A stretch of 64,000 nucleotides of DNA from Arcticibacterium luteifluviistationis (GCF_003258705.1 NZ_CP029480.1:3596001-3660000); one strand, 5' to 3'. Numbered from the stretch's first letter, positions 53,158 to 62,698 are shown. Made by a program: numbers and translations. The notes: a model not told the origin generated them from the letters alone.

Positions 53158-55656
53158 GTGGCAAATATACCAACCAACATATCAGGCCTAAATGATGCTG
53201 AAGTACTTTTAGCTAGAAAAAAACATGGCCAAAATAAGTTAAACTATAAAAAAGAGAATGGTTTTATAGATGCCATAAAAAGCATTTTAAAAGAACCAAT
53301 GGTGCTTTTATTATTAATCGCTTCCATCATCTATTTCATAAGCGGTGAAACTGGTGATGCCATTTTTTTAGCGGCAGCCATATTATTAGTTTCGTTTATT
53401 TCACTATATCAAGACGCTAGAAGCAGAAATGCCTTAGAGAAGTTAAAAAACTTTACCGAACCCAATGCCAAGGTTATTAGAAACGGCGAAATGCTCGAAA
53501 TAAAAAGCGAAGAACTAGTAATAGGTGACAGCTTGGTGATAGAGGAGGGAATAGCTATTGCGGCAGATGGCGTGATTGTTCGTTCCAATGATTTCTCCGT
53601 TAATGAGTCTATTCTCACAGGAGAGTCCTTATCTGTTTTTAAGGATAAAACGAGCATAGACAATTCGGTTTATTTGGGTAGCACGGTAGCAAGTGGCTTG
53701 GCCATAGTTACAGTTACACACATTGGCAATGAAACCAAACTCGGCAAAATAGGAACAAGCTTAGAAGGCATTCAGGATGAAAAAACGCCTCTAGAAGTTC
53801 AAATAAGTGATTTCGTAAAAAAAATGGTGATAGCAGGTGCCATAGTTTTTCTAATCGTTTGGGCTATAAATTTTTTTAAAACGTATGATTTATTAGACAG
53901 CCTTTTAAAAGCTTTAACCCTAGCAATGAGTATTTTGCCAGAAGAAATACCTGTGGCATTCACTACGTTTATGGCTCTGGGAGCATGGCGATTAATGAAA
54001 TTAGGTATTGTGGTGAAACAGATGAAAACAGTGGAAACACTCGGCAGTGCCACAGTAATATGTACTGATAAAACGGGTACGCTTACTGAAAATAGAATGA
54101 GTTTGGCTAAACTCTATTTATTGGATGCTAACAATATCTCAGATACCGCAAAAGCTAACAAAGAAAACGAACTCGCTTTGATTAGAATAGGAATGTTTGC
54201 GAGTGAGCCTATCCCCTTTGACCCTATGGAAGTGGCACTTCATCAAGTTTACGAGCAAAAGAGTAAAATTGACGAAAGACCTGATTTCAAAATGATTCAT
54301 GAGTATCCTTTAGGTGGGAAACCACCAATGATGACGCATCTTTTTGCCAATAAAAAGGGCGAAAGAATAATAGCCGCCAAAGGTGCCCCAGAAGCCATCA
54401 TACAGGTTTCTAATTTAGACGAAACCGAAAAGAAACAAATCCAACTGGCCATAATCACATTAGCAAAAGATGGATACCGCGTGCTAGGTGTTGGGCGTTC
54501 TAATTTTGAGGGCGATGACTTTCCAAAGAAACAGCAGGAGTATGATTTCCAATTCTTGGGTTTATTAGCATTTTATGACCCTCCAAAAGATAATATTCCA
54601 AAGGTTTTAGAAGATTTTGCGACAGCGGGTATAGACGTTAAAATCATCACAGGAGATAATGCAGAAACTACGGCAGCTATTGCCAAACAGATTAAGTTCA
54701 AAGGTTATGAAAAAAGCATCTCAGGAGATGAACTCATGACACTTAATGAAGCCGACTTAAAAGCCTGTGTGATGAACACCAATGTATTTACACGCATGTT
54801 CCCTGAGGCCAAATTGAAAATCATAAACGCTTTGAAAGCCAACAATCAAGTAGTAGCCATGACCGGCGATGGTGTCAATGATGGCCCCGCCCTAAAAGCC
54901 GCTCACATTGGCATAGCGATGGGCAAAAAAGGAACAGAAATAGCAAAGCAGGCCGCCTCATTAATATTACTAGAAGATGATCTTTCCAAAATGGTGGATG
55001 CCATTGCCATGGGAAGGAAAATTTACACCAATCTCAAGAAGGCCATCCAATATGTGATATCTATACATATTCCTATCATTTTAACCGTATTTATCCCTTT
55101 AGCACTAGGTTGGGTTTTTCCTAATATATTTTCGCCCGTTCATATCATTTTCCTAGAATTAATAATGGGCCCTACCTGCTCCATTATTTACGAAAATGAA
55201 CCCATGGAACGTAACACCATGCAGAAAAAACCGAGGGCACTATCAAGTACTTTTTTCAATAGTAAAGAACTCGGCACTAGCGTGATTCAGGGCTTAGCCA
55301 TTACCTTAGGAGCATTACTTACTTATCAGTACGCTGTAAAGCAAGGGTATAGTGAAGCCGAAACTCGCACCATGACTTTTGTGGTTTTAATTGTGGCTAA
55401 TATCTTTCTAACCCTAGGTAATCGCTCCTTTTATTACTCCATACTTACCACGTTGAAATATAAAAATCGAATGGTTTTATGGATGATAGCACTAACGCTT
55501 TTCATTATGGCCTTACTCCTTTTTGTAAAACCTCTTACAACTTTCTTTGAGTTTGAATCTTTAAGTATTAATCAACTATTCCTTGCTAGTTTAATGGGCT
55601 TCTTATCTGTCATTTGGTATGAAGTGGTTAAATGGCGAAAAAGGCGTGAATCATAG
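53158..55656 (+). CDS. P-type cation-transporting ATPase
   Basis: Membrane pump driven by ATP through a phospho-aspartate. GTG start; 832 residues. Visible: N-terminal cation-ATPase region, the TGES motif of the actuator domain (about 158), membrane-helix-4 PEEIP at 261-265, phosphorylated Asp304 (CTDKTGTLTEN), and TGDGVND with GDGVND at 570-575, plus C-terminal spans to a charged tail. Most Ca2+ pumps have PEGLP in helix 4; the PEEIP variant makes ion specificity uncertain, and I do not assign Ca2+, K+ or Mg2+. No neighbouring metal-response regulator is visible. Confidence 0.92.
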   Translation: MANIPTNISGLNDAEVLLARKKHGQNKLNYKKENGFIDAIKSILKEPMVLLLLIASIIYFISGETGDAIFLAAAILLVSFISLYQDARSRNALEKLKNFTEPNAKVIRNGEMLEIKSEELVIGDSLVIEEGIAIAADGVIVRSNDFSVNESILTGESLSVFKDKTSIDNSVYLGSTVASGLAIVTVTHIGNETKLGKIGTSLEGIQDEKTPLEVQISDFVKKMVIAGAIVFLIVWAINFFKTYDLLDSLLKALTLAMSILPEEIPVAFTTFMALGAWRLMKLGIVVKQMKTVETLGSATVICTDKTGTLTENRMSLAKLYLLDANNISDTAKANKENELALIRIGMFASEPIPFDPMEVALHQVYEQKSKIDERPDFKMIHEYPLGGKPPMMTHLFANKKGERIIAAKGAPEAIIQVSNLDETEKKQIQLAIITLAKDGYRVLGVGRSNFEGDDFPKKQQEYDFQFLGLLAFYDPPKDNIPKVLEDFATAGIDVKIITGDNAETTAAIAKQIKFKGYEKSISGDELMTLNEADLKACVMNTNVFTRMFPEAKLKIINALKANNQVVAMTGDGVNDGPALKAAHIGIAMGKKGTEIAKQAASLILLEDDLSKMVDAIAMGRKIYTNLKKAIQYVISIHIPIILTVFIPLALGWVFPNIFSPVHIIFLELIMGPTCSIIYENEPMERNTMQKKPRALSSTFFNSKELGTSVIQGLAITLGALLTYQYAVKQGYSEAETRTMTFVVLIVANIFLTLGNRSFYYSILTTLKYKNRMVLWMIALTLFIMALLLFVKPLTTFFEFESLSINQLFLASLMGFLSVIWYEVVKWRKRRES

Positions 55657-55830
55657 AAATTTATGCTTCAAATGATTGGCGAACATTAAAGTCACTTGGC
55701 TTTGCTACTGTTTAGCATGCCGCTTCCGCGAAAAAAGGTTGACCGTTTAATAAGTTTATTTTCCCCTTCATTCTTATTCTTCTACATTTCGCCCAGCATT
55801 TGAAAACTTCTTATAATTCGCACGACTATT

Positions 55831-57513
55831 ATGCCTTACTTAGATTTATTCACTGGAACATTAACCAGTGAACAAGCCACCCATTTACTCAGAAGGGCAA
55901 CAATGGGCCCAACGCAAGCAGAAATCACTCAGTTCACCGGAATGACTGCCAATACAGCAGTAGACCTGCTAATTAGCAACTGTAACACGGGGCCTTCACG
56001 GCCTCCCGGTAATGCCTGTACTTACAATCATTATAGCGAAGCTCCACCGGTTTGCGAAAATGACCCAACCGATTATACTACGCCAAGAAATCCAGCTAGC
56101 ATTTGGCCTGTTAGATATACACCAGACTTAGTTCCAGGCAATAGTGGCTTACCATTTGTAGAAATCTGGGTTGACTTGAGTAATAATTTCCGCTATTGGA
56201 AATACGTAAAATACTGGTGGATAGCTAAAATGGTAGATACTTCTGTACCTCCGTCTATTTTGGAAAAGGTAAGTCTATTCTGGCAAAATCACTTTGTTAC
56301 TAATACTGAAACGGTAGACGAATATCGTGGGTCTTATTATTACTTGAAGATAATTCGTGAGAATGCCTTGGGTAATTTTAAAACATTTGTAGATGCAATC
56401 ACTAAATCGCCCGCAATGCTACGGTACTTAAATGGGAATGAAAACATTGTAGGGGCACCCAATGAGAATTATGCACGTGAGTTACAAGAATTGTTTGTAG
56501 TAGGTGCAACGGACTATAACAACCAACCAAACTATACAGAAGACGACATTAAAGAAGCCGCAAAGGTATTAACAGGCTGGAAAGACAATTTCACCAACTA
56601 TGGTCATTCTTATACATTCAACTCTAGTAATCACGACACCACTAACAAAACATTTTCTTCACACTACGGAAATACGTCCATCACAGGAAACTACAATGCA
56701 CAAGTAGAGTTGGATAATTTGATAAATATGCTGGTAAACCATCCTGAGTCACCTAAATATATTTGTCGTAAACTCTACAGATGGTTTGTTCACACTGATG
56801 TAACTCCAGCAATTGAAACCAATGTAATTATCCCATTGGCGGCATTGTTTATAAATAGTAATTATGAAATCACACCCGTAATTAAAAAACTATTAAAGTC
56901 GCAGCACTTTTATGATATTTCGAATATTGGCTCTCTTGTAAAATCGCCCGTAGATTTAATAATAGGAGCATTACGTTTCTTTGAACTACCCGCTCCTTAT
57001 ATAAGCTCAAATGATTCAACGAGTTTCTACAACTACGTAAATTACATTTATGAGAAGACCAATGATATGCAAATGGCAATTCTCCAGCAACCAACCGTTT
57101 TTGGTTACGAGCCATACTATCAAACAGGTTTGGGGCGAAACTGGATTAACTCCACATCATTAGCACAGCGAAGTTCTTTTACGGATGATATAATAAATGG
57201 AAGTTTTGAAATCAATTCAAGCTATTTTCTCGGCATAGATTTATTGGCACTTACTCATGATGCCATGAATAATGCGGCCGGAAGCCCCCTTTTGGTCGTT
57301 GAAAAATTCACCAATCATTTATTTGCCACTCCTTTAAATGCTAGTCAAAAAGACTTTTTAACCGACATCATTATGATGAAAAGTCTACCCAGAAATGATT
57401 GGACATTTGAATATCCACCAGGTACTAATACTACCAAACTTGCGGCAGTAAACTCTCGCATCAATGATTTAATGAAGTATTTACTGAGAATGGCTGAATT
57501 CCAACTTAACTGA
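55831..57513 (+). CDS. DUF1800 family protein
   Basis: A 560-residue protein of the DUF1800 family, often secreted and usually encoded beside DUF1501, as here (next gene 7 bp away). Landmarks: EQATHLLRRATMGPTQAEI near the N-terminus, SLFWQNHFVT (about 148-157), ENYARELQELFVVGATDY (about 212-229), DIKEAAKVLTGWKDNF, and YICRKLYRWFVH. No clear signal peptide is visible at the chosen ATG. Biochemical function is unknown for the family. Confidence 0.88.
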   Translation: MPYLDLFTGTLTSEQATHLLRRATMGPTQAEITQFTGMTANTAVDLLISNCNTGPSRPPGNACTYNHYSEAPPVCENDPTDYTTPRNPASIWPVRYTPDLVPGNSGLPFVEIWVDLSNNFRYWKYVKYWWIAKMVDTSVPPSILEKVSLFWQNHFVTNTETVDEYRGSYYYLKIIRENALGNFKTFVDAITKSPAMLRYLNGNENIVGAPNENYARELQELFVVGATDYNNQPNYTEDDIKEAAKVLTGWKDNFTNYGHSYTFNSSNHDTTNKTFSSHYGNTSITGNYNAQVELDNLINMLVNHPESPKYICRKLYRWFVHTDVTPAIETNVIIPLAALFINSNYEITPVIKKLLKSQHFYDISNIGSLVKSPVDLIIGALRFFELPAPYISSNDSTSFYNYVNYIYEKTNDMQMAILQQPTVFGYEPYYQTGLGRNWINSTSLAQRSSFTDDIINGSFEINSSYFLGIDLLALTHDAMNNAAGSPLLVVEKFTNHLFATPLNASQKDFLTDIIMMKSLPRNDWTFEYPPGTNTTKLAAVNSRINDLMKYLLRMAEFQLN

Positions 57514-57520
57514 TCCAACA

Positions 57521-59026
57521 ATGAAAAGACGAAATTTTATAAAAAAGGCTAGCTTATTTTCTCTTCCTTTAATGCTAGAGGGTCAAGGTTTTCATGCTTT
57601 TGCTAACAATTCTGAATTTGTTCAAAATCTACTTCAAAACAATGCTTTAACAGAAGACAGAGTTTTGGTAGTTATCAACATGAATGGTGGAAACGATGGA
57701 CTAAATACCGTAATCCCATTAGATCAATACGGCCTATATCAGGGTTTCAGAAGCAATATTGCTATTCCTCAAAACGATGTATTGCCTCTCAATAACACCT
57801 CTGCCACTGGCTTCCATCCAGCAATGACGGGCATGCAGCAATTATACAATAATGGCAAACTGTCAATTATAAACTCAGTTTCTTATCCAAACCCGAACTT
57901 TTCGCACTACCGTTCTGATGAAATTATGGTTACAGGAACGCCGTCAAATGTTACAGGTAGCACTGGCTGGATTGGTCGTTATTTAGATGGTCAATACCCT
58001 AATTATCCAAATGGCTACCCAACCGCCTCAATGGAAGATCCAGTAGCCTTACAAATAGGATATTTAACCTCTACGCTATTAGCAGGCCCAAGTCAGTCAA
58101 TGGCTGTGGCTGTTAGCAACCCAGAGGAATTTGCAGAATTAATTGGTGAAGGTGGCATCTTGCCTCCCTCAGATTTGCCTTGCTGTGAAGCTGGAGACCT
58201 GGTAGCTTATATCAGACAGCAGCAAACGCTATCCATCGCCTATGCTTCCGAAATAAAAGATGCGGCACTTGCAGGCAATAATATGGCCACCTACCCCAGC
58301 AATAATTCGGTGGCTGACCAACTAAAAATAGTTTCGAGACTAATTCACGGAGGTTTAAAAACCAAAGTATACATGGTAACTCAGGGTGGTTACGACACAC
58401 ATAGTGGTCAGGTAGAAAACGACCCGACAACCGGCGTTCACAATAAACTATTAGGTGAATTATCAGATGCTATTGCGGCTTTTCAATCTGATATTGAACA
58501 GCAAAATATAGCAGACAAAGTAATAGGCATGACTTATTCGGAGTTTGGAAGAAGAGTAAATTCTAATGCAAGCAAGGGCACCGATCATGGTGTAGCTGCT
58601 CCTATGTTTATTTTTGGAAACTCGATAAAAAAAAGCATGGTAGGCACCAATCCAAACTTATCTGACCTTACTGTAGAATCTGGCCAATACAATCTCAAAA
58701 TGCAAATTGATTTCCGTCAAGTTTACCAAGATATATTGCAAGATTGGTTTGGTTTGACGCCTAGCATAGCTAACCCGATAACCTATGGTAGTTTTGAGCC
58801 GACCTTTGTATTAAGTGATACCATAAAAAGTATTCAATCTGGCGACTGGATGAACCCAACAACATGGAACCTTGATCGTGTTCCTAACTTAACCGAAAAG
58901 GTCCTTATTCAAAATGGGCATACGGTCACCGTTCGCTCAGCAGACCATATCACTTGCGGATTTGTTGAAATATTAGGCGGTTTTGATACGGAGCCAGGTG
59001 CTGTTTTTAATTCTAGTAATCCTTAG
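57521..59026 (+). CDS. DUF1501 family (sulfatase-fold) protein with C-terminal G8-like domain
   Basis: A 501-residue exported protein. The N-terminus MKRRNFIKKASLFSLPLML is a twin-arginine-type signal. The DUF1501 domain is recognised by VVINMNGGNDGLNTVIPL (about 49-66), MVTQGGYDTHSGQ and GMTYSEFGRRVNSNASKGTD (20 residues, the metal-site region of this sulfatase-like fold). Residues about 440-501 (SGDWMNPTTWNLDRVPNLTE) resemble the G8-type repeat domain common at the ends of Bacteroidetes surface proteins. It forms an operon with DUF1800. Function unknown. Confidence 0.88.
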   Translation: MKRRNFIKKASLFSLPLMLEGQGFHAFANNSEFVQNLLQNNALTEDRVLVVINMNGGNDGLNTVIPLDQYGLYQGFRSNIAIPQNDVLPLNNTSATGFHPAMTGMQQLYNNGKLSIINSVSYPNPNFSHYRSDEIMVTGTPSNVTGSTGWIGRYLDGQYPNYPNGYPTASMEDPVALQIGYLTSTLLAGPSQSMAVAVSNPEEFAELIGEGGILPPSDLPCCEAGDLVAYIRQQQTLSIAYASEIKDAALAGNNMATYPSNNSVADQLKIVSRLIHGGLKTKVYMVTQGGYDTHSGQVENDPTTGVHNKLLGELSDAIAAFQSDIEQQNIADKVIGMTYSEFGRRVNSNASKGTDHGVAAPMFIFGNSIKKSMVGTNPNLSDLTVESGQYNLKMQIDFRQVYQDILQDWFGLTPSIANPITYGSFEPTFVLSDTIKSIQSGDWMNPTTWNLDRVPNLTEKVLIQNGHTVTVRSADHITCGFVEILGGFDTEPGAVFNSSNP

Positions 59027-59050
59027 TTTATAAAAAAGTCTCTACAATAT

Positions 59051-59109
59051 CGCGGGATGAAATATTTCATAGCTCACTGAGCTCATAGCTTCAAGTCCTA
59101 CTCCCGCTA
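59051..59109 (+). pseudogene. Decayed partial copy of tRNA-fMet
   Basis: The 5' end ATATCGCGGGATG and 3' part AGTCCTACTCCCGCTAC are the same as in the intact tRNA (52578-52650). The interior is scrambled and about 14 nt shorter, with GAGCTCATA left from the anticodon region. Acceptor-stem ends still pair, but D-stem, anticodon stem and T-arm are broken, so it is not a functional tRNA. The spacing to the following terminator (11 nt) is also preserved. Confidence 0.85.
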
Positions 59110-59120
59110 CACGAAACGAA

Positions 59121-59143
59121 AAAGAGGTCTTATGACCTCTCTT
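59121..59143 (+). terminator. Copied tRNA-fMet terminator
   Basis: AAAGAGGTC, TTAT loop, GACCTCT, then CTTT. It matches the terminator at 52662-52688 apart from point changes, so the duplicated segment included tRNA plus terminator. It may still terminate the DUF1800-DUF1501 transcript. Confidence 0.7.
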
Positions 59144-59280
59144 TGTTATTCTTAATTTATCCAATCCTCAATAAGCTGGCAACCTCTTTATTATGTAGAT
59201 TTTAAAACTTAATTTAAAACATCTTAATCCATTCAATTAACTTAAGATCTAACTACACAAATAACCAACAACACAGATAA

Positions 59281-60159
59281 ATGCCTGCTAATAAAGTAAA
59301 AGTGATAACTGTATTTAACTTTCCATACGGATTCAACGACCTTGTAAGCTTAGACCTAAATTCAAGTAAATTTGAAAAGATAGTTATTGATCTTTCCAGA
59401 ATGGACTTCATTTATCCATCCAGTGTAATCGTCTTAGCCGCGTATACAATATCAATGGCTACAAAAGATATAACTGTTGAAGTCTACTACCCAAGACCAA
59501 ATGAAGTAAAGGAATATTTAGTTGAAATTGGCTTCCGACAATTTTGCATGAACAACCTTGACACTAACTTTAATATTTCGAACTACAATAGTACCAATTC
59601 GCTTATCCCTATTGTTAGGCTTGAAAAAGAAAGACTTCATGAGTATATACAATTCATAAAAAAGGAGATTAATAATTATTCGACAGGCAAAGACCTTTCC
59701 GCCATTGAAATTTGCATTTCGGAAATAATTAACAATATCTATGATCATTCAAATGGCAGAGCTTTTTGCTTTGCTCAATACTATAAGAAAAAAAGTGAAT
59801 TCGTGTTTTCTGCATATGATTTCGGAATTGGAATTATAAATCAAGTTAAAAATTTCCTAAAAGACCCAACACCTAAGGAACCAATCGAATACCTAAAATG
59901 GGCTATGACATTAGGGAACACCTCGCACTCCACACAGCATAATGCAGGTAAAGGCCTCGACAACATCGTTTCTCAATTAAATTCTAATAATTCTGAATTA
60001 ACAATCTACGCAAACAACACTCGTTATACTAGCAAAGAAAACACTCACAAGTTTAGCAATAATCCAATAAATCACTTTGAAGGAACTCTTATTGAAATAA
60101 AAATATCAATTGATAATCTACCAAATCTAGAACTTGAACATATAGAATTTGATTTTTAG
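59281..60159 (+). CDS. STAS-like plus GHKL/HATPase protein (RsbW-like switch kinase candidate)
   Basis: A 292-residue soluble protein. The N-terminal third (about 20-95) has an alternating strand-helix pattern with IVIDLSRMDFIYPSSVIVLA, like a STAS domain. The rest is a histidine-kinase-type ATP-binding domain: N-box EICISEIINNIYDHS (Glu148, Asn152), G1-like AYDFGIGI (Asp180-Gly184), G2-like NAGKGLDNI (Gly223-Gly225), and a final FEGTLIEIKI. It has no dimerisation/phosphoacceptor His domain, so it is not a classical sensor kinase. The next gene is a small STAS-like protein, suggesting an anti-sigma/anti-anti-sigma style pair. Confidence 0.7.
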   Translation: MPANKVKVITVFNFPYGFNDLVSLDLNSSKFEKIVIDLSRMDFIYPSSVIVLAAYTISMATKDITVEVYYPRPNEVKEYLVEIGFRQFCMNNLDTNFNISNYNSTNSLIPIVRLEKERLHEYIQFIKKEINNYSTGKDLSAIEICISEIINNIYDHSNGRAFCFAQYYKKKSEFVFSAYDFGIGIINQVKNFLKDPTPKEPIEYLKWAMTLGNTSHSTQHNAGKGLDNIVSQLNSNNSELTIYANNTRYTSKENTHKFSNNPINHFEGTLIEIKISIDNLPNLELEHIEFDF

Positions 60160-60201
60160 TTATTTACTTTGTATCTAGTATACACATAGACACTCACCAT
60201 T

Positions 60202-60495
60202 ATGAAAACCATAAAACTGCAAACAATAATTGACAGTACATACCTCAGTTCTGACGGGCTCGTTTTGTACAGTGCCTTGTCTTGTTACTTCGACACTAAA
60301 ACTCCTATAAAACTGTCGTTTGACGGAATACAAGCATTTTCTAGTTCTTTTTTCAACTCTTCTTTAGGTCAACTCCTAGACAATTATGGAATGAATACGT
60401 TTAAAGAAGTGGTAAGCTTTGTAGACGTAAATGGCTCTCAGGCAAAATGGTTAAGAAAATATCTCGATGATTACAAAAACTTATCGCACGCATAA
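60202..60495 (+). CDS. Small STAS-like (DUF4325-type) protein
   Basis: A 97-residue protein. KLSFDGIQAFSSSFFNSSLG (about 38-57) matches the DUF4325 STAS-like pattern of a strand, then Ser-rich turn and helix, where a Ser would be the phospho-site in anti-sigma antagonists. VSFVDVNGSQAKWLRKYL closes the fold. It follows the HATPase gene by 42 bp and ends at a terminator. A regulated-partner role is inferred from the pairing; target unknown. Confidence 0.65.
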   Translation: MKTIKLQTIIDSTYLSSDGLVLYSALSCYFDTKTPIKLSFDGIQAFSSSFFNSSLGQLLDNYGMNTFKEVVSFVDVNGSQAKWLRKYLDDYKNLSHA

Positions 60496-60504
60496 AAACA
60501 AAAG

Positions 60505-60532
60505 AAAAAAAAGGTCGGCTTGACCTTTTTTT
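60505..60532 (+). terminator. Terminator after the STAS-like gene
   Basis: AAAAAGGTC / GACCTTTTT stem with a 5-nt loop, followed by TT, 9 bp after the stop codon. Confidence 0.8.
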
Positions 60533-60667
60533 ATGACCCACTCAGAACGAAGTGAGTTAAACAACAATACGAAGGACTCCAAAAGCCATTCATTTACATA
60601 AACCATCAAAAGGTGAAACAACCTTTTCCCACTCCTATATTACACTTAGTAATCCAAGATTACAGCA

Positions 60668-60700
60668 TTTACCATATTTCTCTCAATCCCCTTATCTTTG
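60668..60700 (+). promoter_or_regulatory. Promoter of era, with -7 box adjoining the start codon
   Basis: TTTA (60668-60671), a 21-nt spacer, and TATCTTTG (60693-60700), a perfect -7 box. The ATG of era begins 4 nt later, so the mRNA would be leaderless or nearly so. Confidence 0.6.
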
Positions 60701-60704
60701 CCCC

Positions 60705-61595
60705 ATGCAAAAAACACATAGAGCTGGCTTTATAAGTATTATTGGTAAACCAAACGTGGGGAAATCTACTTTGATGAACCAGTTGGTTGGCGAAAAGCTA
60801 TCCATCATAACCTCCAAGGCTCAAACTACCCGTCATAGAATTATGGGTATTGTCAATGGTGAAATAGATGGTGAAGATTTTCAACTAGTATACTCTGACA
60901 CTCCAGGCATCATAAAACCTATGTATGAGCTGCACAACTCCATGATGGAGTATGTTCATGGTTCGCTGGAAGATGCTGACGTGGTTCTTTTTGTCACTGA
61001 TATTTTTGAAAAATACGACGAGGAAGACGTTATACAAAAACTTGGTAAGTCTGATGCTCCTTTACTGCTAATCATAAATAAAATTGACCTAGCTACTGAA
61101 GAGCAGATTGAAGAAAAAATAAATCATTGGAAAACTGTTTTAAACCCACGAGAAATTCTCACAATTTCTGCATTGAAAAATGTTGGGGTAGCAGAACTTC
61201 TCGAAACAGTTATTAAGCTTCTTCCTGTACACCCGCCATACTTCCCTAAAGACCAACTTACAGATAAGCCTGAACGCTTTTTTGCGGCAGAAATGCTGCG
61301 TGAAAAAATCTTCACGAACTATAAAAAAGAAATCCCTTATAGCTGCGAAGTGGTGGTAACAGAGTTTAAAGAAGACGACGATATCATTAAGGTTTACGCC
61401 GAAATATATGTGGAACGCTCCTCACAAAGAGCCATACTTTTAGGACATAAAGGCGAAAGAATTAAAAAAGTAGGCACAGAAGCTAGGGAAGAAATGGAAG
61501 CATTTTTTGAAAAGAAAATTTTCCTTCAGCAATACATAAAAGTAGAACCAGACTGGCGACTAAAAAGAGACAAGATTAAACGATTTGGGTATTAG
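60705..61595 (+). CDS. era: GTPase Era
   Basis: Ribosome-assembly GTPase that binds 16S rRNA near its 3' end. 296 residues, normal length. G1 GKPNVGKSTLMNQLVG (about 13-28), the G2 region TTRHRIMG, G3 DTPGI, G4 NKID and G5 SALK are all present. The C-terminal KH domain is seen at VYVERSSQRAILLGHKGERI-like residues (IYVERSSQRAILLGHKGE, about 245-262) and ends KRFGY. Monocistronic with its own promoter; der, a related GTPase, lies 1.2 kb downstream. Confidence 0.96.
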   Translation: MQKTHRAGFISIIGKPNVGKSTLMNQLVGEKLSIITSKAQTTRHRIMGIVNGEIDGEDFQLVYSDTPGIIKPMYELHNSMMEYVHGSLEDADVVLFVTDIFEKYDEEDVIQKLGKSDAPLLLIINKIDLATEEQIEEKINHWKTVLNPREILTISALKNVGVAELLETVIKLLPVHPPYFPKDQLTDKPERFFAAEMLREKIFTNYKKEIPYSCEVVVTEFKEDDDIIKVYAEIYVERSSQRAILLGHKGERIKKVGTEAREEMEAFFEKKIFLQQYIKVEPDWRLKRDKIKRFGY

Positions 61596-61627
61596 GGTGT
61601 CTGATGTTGGATGCCTGTTGCGAGGTG

Positions 61628-61659
61628 TTTGATGACCCGTGCTTATTCCCCTACTTTTG
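61628..61659 (+). promoter_or_regulatory. Bacteroidetes promoter of the EamA-family transporter
   Basis: TTTG (61628-61631), a 20-nt spacer, and TACTTTTG (61652-61659). Both boxes are perfect. Predicted leader about 30 nt. Confidence 0.75.
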
Positions 61660-61692
61660 TCTTATGTCTACTGTCTCTAAATCTATTTAAAA

Positions 61693-62592
61693 ATGATTTA
61701 CCTCCTTTCAAGCATTCTCTTCTCCGTTTTGCTTTTGGTCAACTTTAGGCTTTTCCCAAAGTTTGGAATCAATACGCTTCATGCCATTTCGCTAAACTAT
61801 ATTGTTTGTTTTGCTACTGGAATGCTTTTGATGCCCAAAGGGCAATCTTTTGCCTTAGATTTGTCTCAAAATTGGACTTGGTACTGCCTTGCTCTTGGTG
61901 TGGGCTTTATAATCACCTTTGTCTTATCAGGTTTATCTACCCAAAAAGCAGGCATCACCATTACATCTTTGGCCAATAACATCTCTTTGGTTATACCCGT
62001 GCTCGTAAGTTTACTAGTATTAGATGTAGGAGGTAAGACCTTTGATGTTTTCAACTATTTGGGTCTTATCCTCGCAATATTGGCCGTAGGCTTAGCCACT
62101 TATCAAAAATCAGAGCATGGCTTAGGTTCTTCTTTATCTAGCTGGTATTTACCATTAGGCGTATTTTTAATGTATGGAATTACCAATGCTGCCATCAATT
62201 ACTTGAATTTAGCATTCATCCCAAATCCTGAATTAACAATTCCTGTCACTTTGGTTATGGTTTTGGGAGCTGCCATAGCAGGCGTCATTCTTTTGAGCTT
62301 TAGCTTAATCAGAAACAAAGAAAAATGGGAATGGAAAAACGCTTTGGCAGCCGTTACGCTGGGTGTACCAAACTTCTTATCGTTCTACTTAATTTTTCTC
62401 GCTCTTAGCTCTTTTGGAAATAGTGGTGCTTTTGTTTACCCAATTTATAACATTGGCGTAATTGTTTTTTCAGCTGCCGTAGCAGCAATCTTTTTTAAAG
62501 AAAAACTGAAACAAATCAACAGAATAGGCTTTGTATTGGCCCTAGTAGCCTTGTTTCTAATCTCTTACCAAGAGATCTCTAGCATGTTTTAA
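61693..62592 (+). CDS. EamA/DMT-superfamily membrane transporter
   Basis: A 299-residue integral-membrane protein with ten hydrophobic spans in two five-helix halves, typical of the drug/metabolite transporter superfamily. The GLSTQKAGITITSLANNISL segment (about 78-97) and the ending FFKEKLKQINRIGFVLALVA are characteristic. Substrate unknown; many relatives export amino acids or metabolites. Its own promoter lies upstream, and it stands between era and der. Confidence 0.88.
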   Translation: MIYLLSSILFSVLLLVNFRLFPKFGINTLHAISLNYIVCFATGMLLMPKGQSFALDLSQNWTWYCLALGVGFIITFVLSGLSTQKAGITITSLANNISLVIPVLVSLLVLDVGGKTFDVFNYLGLILAILAVGLATYQKSEHGLGSSLSSWYLPLGVFLMYGITNAAINYLNLAFIPNPELTIPVTLVMVLGAAIAGVILLSFSLIRNKEKWEWKNALAAVTLGVPNFLSFYLIFLALSSFGNSGAFVYPIYNIGVIVFSAAVAAIFFKEKLKQINRIGFVLALVALFLISYQEISSMF

Positions 62593-62698
62593 GAAAACAA
62601 AGTCACTTTTATAGCATTATTACATGATAGCACTGCACCTTTATCCGCTGCTTTCATCGAAAAGGGAACTTAGCTGAACATAATACTCGTTCTTTGAG

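Noticed and set aside
52650-59109. The two tRNA-like sequences as attL/attR of an integrated element
   Set aside because: The remnant also retains the 5' acceptor end and the terminator, and no integrase lies between; segmental duplication fits better, though an old element cannot be excluded.
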